This document shows, piece by piece, positions 1 through 8,544 of a stretch of DNA of 53,187 bases. Source of the stretch: an uncultured Bacteroidota bacterium. GTDB taxonomy: Bacteria > Bacteroidota > Bacteroidia > Flavobacteriales > Flavobacteriaceae. The stretch covers positions 1-53,187 of the forward strand of contig CACERG010000012.1 of assembly GCA_902561795.1 (NCBI GenBank), in the 5' to 3' direction. Made by a program: the position numbers and the translations under genes. Every line of letters begins with the position of its first letter. Positions within the stretch are counted from its first letter, which is position 1. The notes below the pieces were generated by a model. That model was given only the letters and a program-made list of their open reading frames with translations. It did not search any database and had not been told where the DNA came from.

Positions 1-165
1 CAACTCAAAGTTTTAAGAAAAAAAATGTCCTATAAAGAAATTCCCGTCAGGTATCGAAAGCGTCTAGGTGTTTCAAAAGTTTCAGGTACAATAAAAGGAA
101 CTCTTTTAGCAGGCTATAAAATATTAAGTTGGATATTTAAATTTTACTTTTCAAAATGGAATTAG
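1..165 (+). CDS. C-terminal end of a GT2 family glycosyltransferase (partial)
   Basis: The reading frame is open from the first base and ends at a TAG at 163-165, giving 54 residues. The tail contains PVRYRKRLGVSKVSGT followed by an aromatic, hydrophobic end (ILSWIFKFYFSKWN). This basic-then-hydrophobic ending is familiar from bacterial family 2 glycosyltransferases of the dolichyl-phosphate-sugar-synthase type. The N-terminal catalytic domain lies outside the window, so donor and acceptor cannot be judged. The last 10 bases overlap the start of the next gene, which suggests translational coupling within an envelope-sugar operon. Calling it a glycosyltransferase is an inference from the tail and the neighbours. 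Confidence 0.6.
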   Translation, partial: QLKVLRKKMSYKEIPVRYRKRLGVSKVSGTIKGTLLAGYKILSWIFKFYFSKWN

Positions 166-1655
166 TCACAGATTTAGTTATTAAAGTATCTGTCCTCTTG
201 ATAATAGTAGTATATGTGTGTTGCTTAATCGTTATATTCTGTTATAGCTTATTGCAACTAAATATGTTAAAGTATTTTAAAATCTATCAAAAAAAAAATA
301 AGTCAAAATGTAAAATCCCTGAAAAGCTTCCAAGAGTAACAATTCAATTACCACTGTACAACGAATTTTATGTGATAAAGCGCTTATTAAAATGTATAAC
401 AAATCTAGAATACCCAAAAGAGTTAATTCAAATTCAGGTACTAGATGATTCAACTGACGAATCACTATTAATTACAAAAAAAATAGTATCAAAATATAAA
501 GAAAAAGGTTTATCTATACATCACATTATTCGAACTAAAAGAAAAGGGTTTAAAGCTGGAGCACTTAAAAATGGCTTGAGAACAGCAAGTGGTGAATTTA
601 TAGCTATTTTTGATTCAGATTTTTTACCCAATCCAGATTGGCTTCTGAAAACAATTCCATATTTTCAAAATAATAAAGTAGGAGTAGTTCAAACAAGATG
701 GGGGCATTTAAACCGTGAACATTCAATTCTTACACAAGCTCAAGCCTTTGCTCTAGATGCTCATTTTCTTTTAGAACAAGTAGGTAGAAATCAGCAAAAA
801 CATTTTATAAATTTTAATGGAACAGCTGGGATTTGGAGAAAAGATTGCATAATGGATTCGGGTAATTGGAAAGCAGATACTTTAACAGAAGATTTAGATC
901 TAAGCTATCGAGCCCAATTAAAAGACTGGGAGTTTGTTTATTTGGATAACGTGGTTACACCGGCAGAACTTCCTATAACAATCAATGCAATACGTTCTCA
1001 ACAATTCAGGTGGAATAAAGGGGGTGCGGAAAATTTTAGAAAATTGGTTGCGAGGGTTGTATTTTCTGAAAAATATACATTTAACAAAAAAATAAATGCT
1101 TTTTTCCATTTATTTAGTAGTAATATGTTTGTAAATGTTTTTTTAATATCAATTTTAAGTGTTCCCTTAATATTTATAAAAGAAAATTTCCCTGAATATC
1201 AGTTAATATTTAATATGAGTTCCCTGTTCATTTTAAGTACAATAATATTTTTTTATTGTTATTGGCATGTTCACAAACACTCATTTGGAGGTGGATTTTG
1301 TTCTTTCTTGATTTACGTTAGGCGGTTTATAAACTTTTATACATTAATGCTAGGGTTCTCGGTGCACAATTCGGTTGCAGTTTTAGAGGCTTATTTAGGT
1401 AAAAAAAGTGCCTTTATTCGTACACCCAAGTTTAACCAGAGTTCTTTGAAGAATTTTAAATATTCTGAAAATAAGATATCTCCATATTCTTTGCTAGAAT
1501 TAGTACTATCAATTTATTTTCTTTTTGGCATTCTATGCTCTTTGAGTTTTAATACATCATTTAATTTAGGAATGTTTTTATTTCATATAGTTCTTTTTAT
1601 AGGATTTGGAGTTATAAGCTATTTTGGGATTAGCCAATACATAAAGAATGAATAA
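156..1655 (+). CDS. Membrane-bound GT2 family glycosyltransferase, cellulose-synthase/ceramide-glucosyltransferase-like
   Basis: The 499-residue protein has one N-terminal membrane segment (about 8-33), a cytoplasmic GT-A domain (about 58-290) and several C-terminal membrane segments (about 315-375 and 445-495). The GT2 signatures are in order: DDS at 97-99, DSD at 153-155 (metal/nucleotide binding), TED at 244-246 (catalytic base) and QQFRW at 282-286 (the Q-x-x-R-W motif of processive or lipid-acceptor GT2 enzymes). It should transfer a sugar from a nucleotide donor to a membrane lipid or growing glycan at the cytoplasmic face. The substrate cannot be read from sequence. It overlaps the upstream GT2 end by 10 bases and the downstream mannosyltransferase-like gene by 8, so the three look co-translated. 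Confidence 0.85.
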   Translation: MELVTDLVIKVSVLLIIVVYVCCLIVIFCYSLLQLNMLKYFKIYQKKNKSKCKIPEKLPRVTIQLPLYNEFYVIKRLLKCITNLEYPKELIQIQVLDDSTDESLLITKKIVSKYKEKGLSIHHIIRTKRKGFKAGALKNGLRTASGEFIAIFDSDFLPNPDWLLKTIPYFQNNKVGVVQTRWGHLNREHSILTQAQAFALDAHFLLEQVGRNQQKHFINFNGTAGIWRKDCIMDSGNWKADTLTEDLDLSYRAQLKDWEFVYLDNVVTPAELPITINAIRSQQFRWNKGGAENFRKLVARVVFSEKYTFNKKINAFFHLFSSNMFVNVFLISILSVPLIFIKENFPEYQLIFNMSSLFILSTIIFFYCYWHVHKHSFGGGFCSFLIYVRRFINFYTLMLGFSVHNSVAVLEAYLGKKSAFIRTPKFNQSSLKNFKYSENKISPYSLLELVLSIYFLFGILCSLSFNTSFNLGMFLFHIVLFIGFGVISYFGISQYIKNE

Positions 1656-2988
1656 AAACTATATCATTTCAAGTTCAATAATATTGCTTGCAATATTTTT
1701 TGGCTTTTCCTTATTATCATTTGAATTAAAAAGGTTTCAAACGCTTCCCTTAATTGGTACCTACGTGTTTTTATTTCTTTTACTTTGGATTTGGGTTAAA
1801 AAGTATTCTTCAATAGGGAATATTTTTTTTATAGGTATAATATGTCGTTTAATTTTTTGGAATTATATACCTAATCTGTCACAAGATTTTTATAGGTTTA
1901 TTTGGGATGGAAGCATTCAGCTTTTTGGAATTAATCCCTATCATTACACACCAAATCAAATAATTGATTTAGTAGGTTTTCCTAATTCGAAACTATTATT
2001 TGAAAAAATGGGATATCTGAGTAGAAATAATTTTTCAAATTATCCTCCAATAAGTCAATACCTATTTGCCTTAGCAGCCAACTTTAACTCTGAAAATATT
2101 TTCATGCCAATTCTTTGCATACGCAGCGTATATTTAATAAGTGAGATGATAATATTTTTTATAATAAAAAGCTTGTTAGAAAAATTTATGCTATCAAAAG
2201 AATATCTAGCATGGTATTTCCTTAATCCATTGGTAATTATTGAAGGTTATGGAAATCTTCATGGGGAATGTCTTATGATGTGTTTTACTGTTATTTCATG
2301 GCTTTATTGCATTAAACAACAACCGATTTTAGGTGGAATTTTTATGGCATTTGCAATAGGTACTAAACTTTTACCTTTAATTTTAGTTCCTTTTTTCTTT
2401 CAGTATTTAGGACTGAAGAATTTTATAATTTATGGAGTATTTATTTTGATTTTTACTGGAGTTATATTTTTACCATATTGGGATGAAGATTTTTTCCAAA
2501 ATTATCTTCAAACTATTCAACTTTGGTTTTCAACTTTTGAATTTAATGGTAGTATTTACAATATTATAAGAGCAATAGGATATAAGTTTAAAGGATATAA
2601 CATTATTAAAGATTTAGGAAAAATTACACCTTATGTGATTTCAGTATTTGTTTTTATTTTCGCGTTTATTAGATCAAATCGTGAGCCAAAAGATATTTTT
2701 AAAAATATGCTATTTATTTTAAGCATCTATTTTTTTGTCTCAACAACAGTCCATCCTTGGTACATAATTAATATAATAATTCTAGGAATTTTAAACGGAT
2801 ATTTATATCCAGTTCTGTGGAGTATGACAGTATTTTGGAGCTACAGCGCGTATGGAGTCGAAATAGTTGAAGAAAAATTATATTGGCAGATAGGGGCTTA
2901 TTTTTTGGTTTACCTTTGTGTTTTTTACGAGCTTTTTAGGGAGCGTTTAGGACATCATCTTCAAAAAACCAACTTCCTTAGAACTTAA
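1648..2988 (+). CDS. Polytopic mannosyltransferase-like (GT-C fold) membrane protein
   Basis: The 446 residues form about ten hydrophobic helices with a conserved extracytoplasmic loop, SQDFYRFIWDGSIQLFGINP at about 73-92. This loop resembles the first loop of GT-C enzymes that use polyprenyl-phosphate sugars, including bacterial alpha-mannosyltransferases, where acidic residues are catalytic. The probable role is adding a sugar from a polyprenyl-phosphate donor to a lipid or glycan on the periplasmic side. A polyprenol-phosphate GT2 in this window (23.2-23.9 kb) could make such a donor, but that link is speculative. The start overlaps the preceding GT2 gene by 8 bases. The last 42 bases overlap the 3' end of the convergent pseudouridine synthase gene. 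Confidence 0.65.
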   Translation: MNKNYIISSSIILLAIFFGFSLLSFELKRFQTLPLIGTYVFLFLLLWIWVKKYSSIGNIFFIGIICRLIFWNYIPNLSQDFYRFIWDGSIQLFGINPYHYTPNQIIDLVGFPNSKLLFEKMGYLSRNNFSNYPPISQYLFALAANFNSENIFMPILCIRSVYLISEMIIFFIIKSLLEKFMLSKEYLAWYFLNPLVIIEGYGNLHGECLMMCFTVISWLYCIKQQPILGGIFMAFAIGTKLLPLILVPFFFQYLGLKNFIIYGVFILIFTGVIFLPYWDEDFFQNYLQTIQLWFSTFEFNGSIYNIIRAIGYKFKGYNIIKDLGKITPYVISVFVFIFAFIRSNREPKDIFKNMLFILSIYFFVSTTVHPWYIINIIILGILNGYLYPVLWSMTVFWSYSAYGVEIVEEKLYWQIGAYFLVYLCVFYELFRERLGHHLQKTNFLRT

Positions 2989-3708
2989 ATTTCTCCACTT
3001 TCCTCTTGGCAAATCTTTTTTTGTAAGGCTACCGTATATAACTCTATCAATTAAAACAACTTTTAAGCCACATATACTAAAAAGCTTTACTAGTTCTGAT
3101 GTACCTATAGAATTGACCTCTAAACCAACCTCATTTTTAGGCTTTCCATTAATATGGCTAATATCTTTTATTTTTAAAAGTTTATTATATACCATCTGAC
3201 CTGTTTTTAATTTATTAATTATTTGCTTTGTTACATTTTCATTTAATACGGCTTTATAAACCATTTTTGTAGATTTAGATTTGTTAAGTCTTTTTCTAAG
3301 TTCTCTATCATTTGTCAAAATCAAAAGACCTGTCATTGGTCTACCCATATCATCAACAGGTATTAACCTAGGATTTGTTTTAGAACTTATTAAATCTTGA
3401 ACTGGCTTATCTATTTTGTCACCTTGAAAAGTTGCAATGAATCCTTTTGGTTTATTTATCAGAAGATATAAAAATGGTTTTGTTTTAATGCGAGTGCCAT
3501 CATATTTAACTTCATCTGAAGCTGCAACTTTATAACCCAATTCTGTAACTATTTTACCATTTACCTCTACTAAACCCATTTTGATATATTGATCTGCTTC
3601 TCTTCTTGAGCAAAGCCCAGCGTTTGATAAAAATTTATTAATTCTAATATTTTGATCCATCATATTAGATTTATTTTCTGAATCTAGGTAGGTTTTTTTT
3701 GATTTCAT
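2947..3708 (-). CDS. RluB/RluF-like pseudouridine synthase with altered catalytic motif
   Basis: The protein (253 aa) has an N-terminal S4 RNA-binding domain (about 20-75, IRINKFLSNAGLCSRREAD) and a RsuA/RluB-type domain with LLINKPKG at 82-89 and the C-terminal signature LTKKDLPRGKWRNL. Family members isomerise one uridine of 23S or 16S rRNA. They normally carry GRLD-x-x-T-x-G-L-L, whose Asp is the nucleophile. Here the block reads PVDDMGRPMTGLL (117-129), so Gly122 occupies the catalytic Asp position while two Asp lie at 119-120. The protein may be inactive, use a shifted Asp, or belong to a divergent subgroup. A 16-residue polar extension precedes the S4 domain, and Met16 or Met17 could be the true start. 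Confidence 0.8.
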   Translation of the reverse strand: MKSKKTYLDSENKSNMMDQNIRINKFLSNAGLCSRREADQYIKMGLVEVNGKIVTELGYKVAASDEVKYDGTRIKTKPFLYLLINKPKGFIATFQGDKIDKPVQDLISSKTNPRLIPVDDMGRPMTGLLILTNDRELRKRLNKSKSTKMVYKAVLNENVTKQIINKLKTGQMVYNKLLKIKDISHINGKPKNEVGLEVNSIGTSELVKLFSICGLKVVLIDRVIYGSLTKKDLPRGKWRNLSSKEVGFLKMMS

Positions 3709-3748
3709 TTATTTTTGAACGACTAATAAAGTTTAAAATATTTGCTTA

Positions 3749-4678
3749 TTAAAGTTTATAAATCAATTCTAAGGGATAACCTCTTAGGATTTTTTTTACA
3801 GATTTAAAATCTCCTGTAAATCCTAAAAAATAGCCACCTCCCCCAGATCCGCATAATTTAAGATAATAATTATCAGTATTTATACCTTCTTCCCATAATT
3901 GAAAAATTGGCTTTGGAATCATTTTATCAAAATTTTGTAAAACCAAAGACGACAATATTTTGATATTTCTAAAAAAAGAATCATGATTTTCACTTAGAAA
4001 GTCATCAATGCAATTTTCAGAAAACTTTATAAAATCTTTAAAGATCATCTGGCTAAATTTTGAGCTTTTCATTTTTTCCGTAAATATTGAAATCATAGAT
4101 GTAGTCTTTCTGCTTATTCCACTGTCAACTAAAAAAATAGCTCCTTTTCCATTTTTCTTTTGAGAAGGGATTTGAGTAGTATTAATATGATTACCTGGGC
4201 CGATCAAAATTGAGGTGTCTAAATAGCTAACTAAAGGATCAAATCCAGAAGAATTACCATGAAAATAAGATTCCATATGACTAAAAATTTTTTTTAGAGT
4301 TTGAATATTTTTCAAGGTTGTATAATTACTAGGAATAATTTTTGACATAGCATACTTTTCGTATACTGCTGCTATAAGGGCACCACTGCTTCCTAAACCA
4401 TAACCTTGAGGTATATTGCTATTGAAATATAAATTTTCTTTAAGATCATTATCTAACTTCTGCCAATTAAATTCTACAAGATTTTGATTTAAATTCTTTA
4501 GATATTTTACGAATTCTAAAAAATTTTTATGAGAAGAATCGATTTCCTTATTAATTTTTGAAGATGTATTCAAATTACCTTTATACAACCTATAGGGTAT
4601 CGTTAATCCCTTTGAGTTTTTTATTATACCATATTCTCCGAAAAGTAAAATTTTAGAGAAAAAGAAAGACTGGTTCAT
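3749..4678 (-). CDS. mvaK: Mevalonate kinase (GHMP kinase family)
   Basis: The 309-residue protein has the GHMP signatures: an N-terminal KILLFGEYG (9-17), the ATP-binding loop PQGYGLGSSGALIAA (about 90-104), a conserved Asp in SGFDPLVSY (about 144-152) and the C-terminal CGSGGGGYFLGF. Mevalonate kinase phosphorylates mevalonate in the cytosolic route to isopentenyl diphosphate. It is somewhat short for the family. It lies 22 bases downstream of diphosphomevalonate decarboxylase on the same strand, which supports a mevalonate-pathway role. No phosphomevalonate kinase is encoded beside the pair, so assignment to the first rather than the second kinase step rests on similarity and context only. 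Confidence 0.82.
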   Translation of the reverse strand: MNQSFFFSKILLFGEYGIIKNSKGLTIPYRLYKGNLNTSSKINKEIDSSHKNFLEFVKYLKNLNQNLVEFNWQKLDNDLKENLYFNSNIPQGYGLGSSGALIAAVYEKYAMSKIIPSNYTTLKNIQTLKKIFSHMESYFHGNSSGFDPLVSYLDTSILIGPGNHINTTQIPSQKKNGKGAIFLVDSGISRKTTSMISIFTEKMKSSKFSQMIFKDFIKFSENCIDDFLSENHDSFFRNIKILSSLVLQNFDKMIPKPIFQLWEEGINTDNYYLKLCGSGGGGYFLGFTGDFKSVKKILRGYPLELIYKL

Positions 4679-4700
4679 AAAATTTATAATTAAAAAATAT

Positions 4701-5780
4701 TTAATCTAGTTTCCTTGCTCCAGCACCAACTTGATCAACAATATATTCTTTGTTCTTACACAGTGAAGACAATTCTTGATCAATAAATGGAATCATTTGT
4801 TTTTCATATTCTAAAGGATATAAAATATGAACATTAGCTCCTGCATCCATTGTAAAGCAAGCGGGAATATTTTTTGCCTTTCGAAAATCCCATAATTTTT
4901 CAATAATTGATAACGTATTAGGTTTCATGAGTATATAATAGGGATTTGATGTCATCATCATAGCATGCAATGATAAAGCTTCTAATTCGACAATTTTAAT
5001 GAATGTATCTAGATCACCTGATTTCATAATAGGAATTAAAGAATCAAAGTTTCTCCTAGCTTGTAAAAATCTTTTTTCAGCGTAGGGGTTAGAGTGCATT
5101 AAATCGTGACCCTTTGTGCTCGATACATTTTTTGACTCTTTATCAACAAGTAATATAATATCTTGGTAAGATTTAAAAATTGAATTTAAATCTTTACCAA
5201 ATTCGATAGCATATAAATCTGACGAATTTGATATTTTTCTATTATCTCCCCAAATTGTAACAGGACCTTTTATACTTCTCGATGCACTCCCAGAACCGAT
5301 TCTGGCTAAAAATGATGCTTTAGTAAAGAAAAAATCATTTTTTTCAAAATTAAATAAATAGCGCTCTAAATCCATGATCGCCAGAGAAAGTGCTGCCATT
5401 GCTGATGCAGAAGAAGCAATACCGCTGCTGTGTGGAAATGTGTTTATACTTTTTATTGTTAACTCATAATTTGTTATCCAACACACATATTTTTTAATAC
5501 GGTCAAAGAAAACATGTAGCTTAACATCAAAATCAGGCTTAAGAGAATCGTTAAAGAAAAATTTAAATTTAAACTTACCAGATTTAGATGGCTCAAAACG
5601 AATAAAAGTTCTAGTGACACTTTTATCTAAAGTGAAACTAAGTGAAGGATTTTTGGGTATTTGTAGCTTTTTTTTTCCCCAATATTTGATTAATGCAATA
5701 TTACTTGGTGCTTCCCATTTTGATTCATATGGTAATGGATCTATAGCTTTTGAAATAAAAAAATTTTCATTCATTTTCAT
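4701..5780 (-). CDS. mvaD: Diphosphomevalonate decarboxylase
   Basis: This enzyme converts mevalonate diphosphate to isopentenyl diphosphate with use of ATP. The 359-residue sequence shows the family hallmarks: APSNIALIKYWGK (24-36), the phosphate-binding stretch PHSSGIASSASAMAAL (116-131) and the late motif FTMDAGANVHILYP, whose Asp is the catalytic residue in the family. Length is normal. The start at 5780 gives MKMNENFF; Met3 (5774) is also possible. A perfect TAnnTTTG promoter element ends only 3 bases before 5780, implying a leaderless or very short-leader mRNA. It heads a minus-strand cluster with mevalonate kinase and the RluB-like gene and is divergent from tspO. Confidence 0.93.
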   Translation of the reverse strand: MKMNENFFISKAIDPLPYESKWEAPSNIALIKYWGKKKLQIPKNPSLSFTLDKSVTRTFIRFEPSKSGKFKFKFFFNDSLKPDFDVKLHVFFDRIKKYVCWITNYELTIKSINTFPHSSGIASSASAMAALSLAIMDLERYLFNFEKNDFFFTKASFLARIGSGSASRSIKGPVTIWGDNRKISNSSDLYAIEFGKDLNSIFKSYQDIILLVDKESKNVSSTKGHDLMHSNPYAEKRFLQARRNFDSLIPIMKSGDLDTFIKIVELEALSLHAMMMTSNPYYILMKPNTLSIIEKLWDFRKAKNIPACFTMDAGANVHILYPLEYEKQMIPFIDQELSSLCKNKEYIVDQVGAGARKLD

Positions 5781-5782
5781 TT

Positions 5783-5790
5783 CAAATATA
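5783..5790 (-). promoter_or_regulatory. Bacteroidota -7 promoter element for mvaD
   Basis: Read on the minus strand the sequence is TATATTTG, an exact match to the Bacteroidota -7 consensus TAnnTTTG. It ends 3 bases before the annotated mvaD start, so transcription should begin within or next to the first codons. No convincing -33 TTTG was found. Confidence 0.5.
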
Positions 5791-5855
5791 GGGCTTCAAT
5801 TGAAATCTTTATTTAGAAAATTATTCTAAATGTATTTTTTCTAGTTTTATAAACT

Positions 5856-6341
5856 ATGAGAGAAAACAAATATAGACTTGTTATTTATTGTATAATTGGT
5901 ATAATTGTTTCATTATTTGTTGGTTTTATTTCTAGTAAAATTACGAGGCAGGCAATACCTAATTGGTATGCAAATTTAAATAAGCCTTTTTTTTCTCCAC
6001 CAAATTGGATTTTTGCACCCGTTTGGTCTTTTTTGTATATTCTTATGGGTATTGCTTTAGGAAGAGTTTGGTATTATGGAAGACATAATCGAAATAAAAA
6101 GATAGCAGTTTTATATTTTATCTTTCAACTTATGTTAAATGGGTTGTGGTCATTAATTTTTTTCGGTTTTAAAATACCTTTACTGTCATTGATCGTAATA
6201 ATTGTTTTGTGGTTTTTAATCCAACAGTGTATTTTCTGGTTTCGCTTGATTGATCAAAATGCATCTTTGATGCTATACCCCTACATAGCTTGGGTAAGTT
6301 TTGCTGCAATTCTGAATGGTGCAATAATATTTTTAAATTAG
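5856..6341 (+). CDS. tspO: TspO/MBR family membrane protein
   Basis: The 161-residue protein has five predicted membrane helices and the tryptophan-rich TspO signature: IPNWYANLNKPFFSPPNWIF (34-53) followed by APVWSFLYILMGIALGRVWY. The family binds porphyrins and related ligands in the membrane and has been linked to tetrapyrrole, stress and light responses. The ligand here is unknown. It is a single gene divergent from mvaD. Its last four bases overlap the 3' end of the convergent glycerophosphodiesterase gene, so it forms its own short transcription unit. Confidence 0.92.
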   Translation: MRENKYRLVIYCIIGIIVSLFVGFISSKITRQAIPNWYANLNKPFFSPPNWIFAPVWSFLYILMGIALGRVWYYGRHNRNKKIAVLYFIFQLMLNGLWSLIFFGFKIPLLSLIVIIVLWFLIQQCIFWFRLIDQNASLMLYPYIAWVSFAAILNGAIIFLN

Positions 6342-7114
6342 TTTGTTGATTTTGGAATACGATCAGGATAATCAGTTATTATTCCATCTACCTGAAAATC
6401 AATCATCTTATTGATATCATCCATTTCGTTCACTGTCCAAGGATAAATTTTAAGTTTTTTTTCTTTAATCTTTTTAATATTAAATAAGTTGAGAGTTTTA
6501 TAATCTGGATTAATTGCCACGGCATTTAATTCCAAGGCTACAGGGATAGCATCTAATGGATCGTCTTCAGTGATTACAGCAACAGCTACTTTCTGATTTA
6601 CTTTTCGAAATATCTTAAGCTCATCCCAATCAAAACTTGAGATTAAAAATTTATCAGAAGACCATACGTTATTTTTTAAATAGTTAATCAAAATTTCATT
6701 CGTTTTGATGGCCGTCTGGCTTCCTTTTAATTCAATGTTTACAAAAATTCGCCCTTTTATAAGATCTAACACTTCATTTAGTGTTGGGATGGTATAACCT
6801 TGTAAAACTTCTATCTTTTGAATAGAGTCTATATCTAGTGCTTCAATATAACCAGTTGCATTGGTCAATTTTTCTAAAGTTTTGTCATGAAAAACTACAA
6901 GCTCTCCACTAGCACATCTAAAAACATCAATTTCTACACCATTTGCTCCTAAATCTATGGCTTTTTCGATCGATGGCAATGTATTTTCAGCTATGTATCC
7001 CATTGCCCCTCGATGACCTATAATTATAGGGAATGACTGCGTTGTACAATTAACCATAATTAGATTAAAAACTAAGGAGAAATTTAAAACTAAAAGTCTG
7101 TTCTTATTTTTCAA
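6338..7114 (-). CDS. Glycerophosphodiester phosphodiesterase, exported
   Basis: The protein (258 aa) carries the GDPD signatures IIGHRGAMGYIAENT (31-45, with catalytic His34/Arg35 and metal-ligand Glu43), GVEIDV and VVFHD. It should hydrolyse glycerophosphodiesters to glycerol-3-phosphate and an alcohol. The first 23 residues are hydrophobic and end in MVNC, which resembles but does not fit a lipobox well (Asn before Cys), so it is exported but lipidation is uncertain. The start is TTG at 7114: an in-frame TAA lies six codons upstream and the next Met is residue 20, after the signal sequence. It trails the glucan enzymes by 26 bases and may share their transcript. Confidence 0.88.
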   Translation of the reverse strand: MKNKNRLLVLNFSLVFNLIMVNCTTQSFPIIIGHRGAMGYIAENTLPSIEKAIDLGANGVEIDVFRCASGELVVFHDKTLEKLTNATGYIEALDIDSIQKIEVLQGYTIPTLNEVLDLIKGRIFVNIELKGSQTAIKTNEILINYLKNNVWSSDKFLISSFDWDELKIFRKVNQKVAVAVITEDDPLDAIPVALELNAVAINPDYKTLNLFNIKKIKEKKLKIYPWTVNEMDDINKMIDFQVDGIITDYPDRIPKSTN

Positions 7115-7140
7115 ATAAATAATTTAAAATTTAAAAACTT

Positions 7141-8541
7141 TTATTTAATCAAAATCCAGAATTCCCAAGGCTTCATATCATATTGGTATGAAGAAGAAAG
7201 GATTTTTCGCTTGAAATCTTGATATCTATGAAAGTCTCCGTCATACGGCATAGTAAATTGAACATAATCCTTACTAAGGTTTGCTAATACTACAATTGTA
7301 TCTCCTGATTTTTCTCTTTCAAAAGCTAGTATTTTATCATTTCTTGTCGTATTTATACGTTTGTAAGAACCTCCTGAAGAACCTGTTTCAAGAGCCCTAT
7401 GATTGTTTTTAAGTGATCCAAGTTGTCTAAGTAAATTCATGGTTTTACCTTTTATTTTTGGAAAGCTATCTTTTTCAAAAAAGTGTAATCGTTTACCTAA
7501 GTCATATTCCTGACCTGAATAAATTAAAGGCATCCCTGGAAGAGTGAAATTTAATATCATAAAGGTGTGACCTGCTTCACCAAAACTTTCTTCAACAGTT
7601 CCATTCCATGAATTTTCATCATGATTAGAAACAAAATTTACAAGTATATTATCAGTACCATATAACCGTAATGTCCTGTTAACATGTTTATGATAATCGT
7701 TAGCATTTTTTTTCCCTTGAGCTATGTCCTTTGAAAGTTGATGTCCGGGCCAATCATAAGTCGCATCAAATTTATTAACTAGTTTTATTCCCCCAGGGTG
7801 ATAAATATCTGTCTCTGCTAAAATAAATAATGGCTTTATTTCCCTTAATGCTTTTAAGGTTTTATCATAAAATTCTTGAGGAACCGCATATGCTTGGTCT
7901 ATTCTGTATCCATCAATATTTGTTTCTTTAACCCAGTATATCATTGCCTCCCGAAGTTCTTCACGCATCTTAATATTATTATAGTTTAAATCAGCAACGT
8001 CAGTCCAACCAAAAGATTTCCCTGTCCTAAAATCTATTGGGTCAATAATTTCACCTTTTTTATTTTTTAGGTAATAATCACTCTTTTCAGTAATCCAATG
8101 ATGATCCCAGCCAGTATGACCTGGAACCCAATCCAAAATAACATACATACCCAATTCATGAGCTTTATCAACTAAATTTTTGAAGTCTTCTAATGAACCA
8201 AACTCAGGGTTAACTTTGGTGTAATCAGAAACAGCATAATAACTACCTAATGGTCCCTTACTTTTTGTAGTAGAAATTGGGTTAATTGGCATTAGCCATA
8301 GGATCTTAACTCCTAGTTTTTTGATAATAGGTAAATCATTAGCAAAAGCATTAAAAGTTCCTTTATTTGAATATTGTCTGATATTGGCTTCATACAATAC
8401 AGATTGGGATATAATATTTTTTGTGATGGGTTCAATAGGTTTAGCTTGAAAATTTGAATCTTCAGGCTTTCTAGCCTCCTCACTTCCAGACTGACAGGAT
8501 AAAATTAAAAGGCTAAAAAAAAGTGCAAAATATTGTTTCAT
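7141..8541 (-). CDS. GH13 alpha-amylase family lipoprotein
   Basis: The protein (466 aa) starts with a lipoprotein signal peptide (ILSC at 13-16), which suggests anchoring in the outer or inner membrane envelope. The GH13 barrel follows with the conserved regions: DWVPGHTG (137-144), DGYRIDQAY with nucleophile Asp215, LAETD with acid/base Glu243 and FVSNHDEN with Asp308. A C-terminal beta domain ends the protein. It should hydrolyse alpha-1,4-glucans or maltodextrins outside the cytoplasm; the exact product is not visible. The gene begins 3 bases after the other GH13 gene, and together with GH65 and beta-phosphoglucomutase it forms a glucan-use cluster. Confidence 0.9.
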   Translation of the reverse strand: MKQYFALFFSLLILSCQSGSEEARKPEDSNFQAKPIEPITKNIISQSVLYEANIRQYSNKGTFNAFANDLPIIKKLGVKILWLMPINPISTTKSKGPLGSYYAVSDYTKVNPEFGSLEDFKNLVDKAHELGMYVILDWVPGHTGWDHHWITEKSDYYLKNKKGEIIDPIDFRTGKSFGWTDVADLNYNNIKMREELREAMIYWVKETNIDGYRIDQAYAVPQEFYDKTLKALREIKPLFILAETDIYHPGGIKLVNKFDATYDWPGHQLSKDIAQGKKNANDYHKHVNRTLRLYGTDNILVNFVSNHDENSWNGTVEESFGEAGHTFMILNFTLPGMPLIYSGQEYDLGKRLHFFEKDSFPKIKGKTMNLLRQLGSLKNNHRALETGSSGGSYKRINTTRNDKILAFEREKSGDTIVVLANLSKDYVQFTMPYDGDFHRYQDFKRKILSSSYQYDMKPWEFWILIK

Positions 8542-8544
8542 GTT

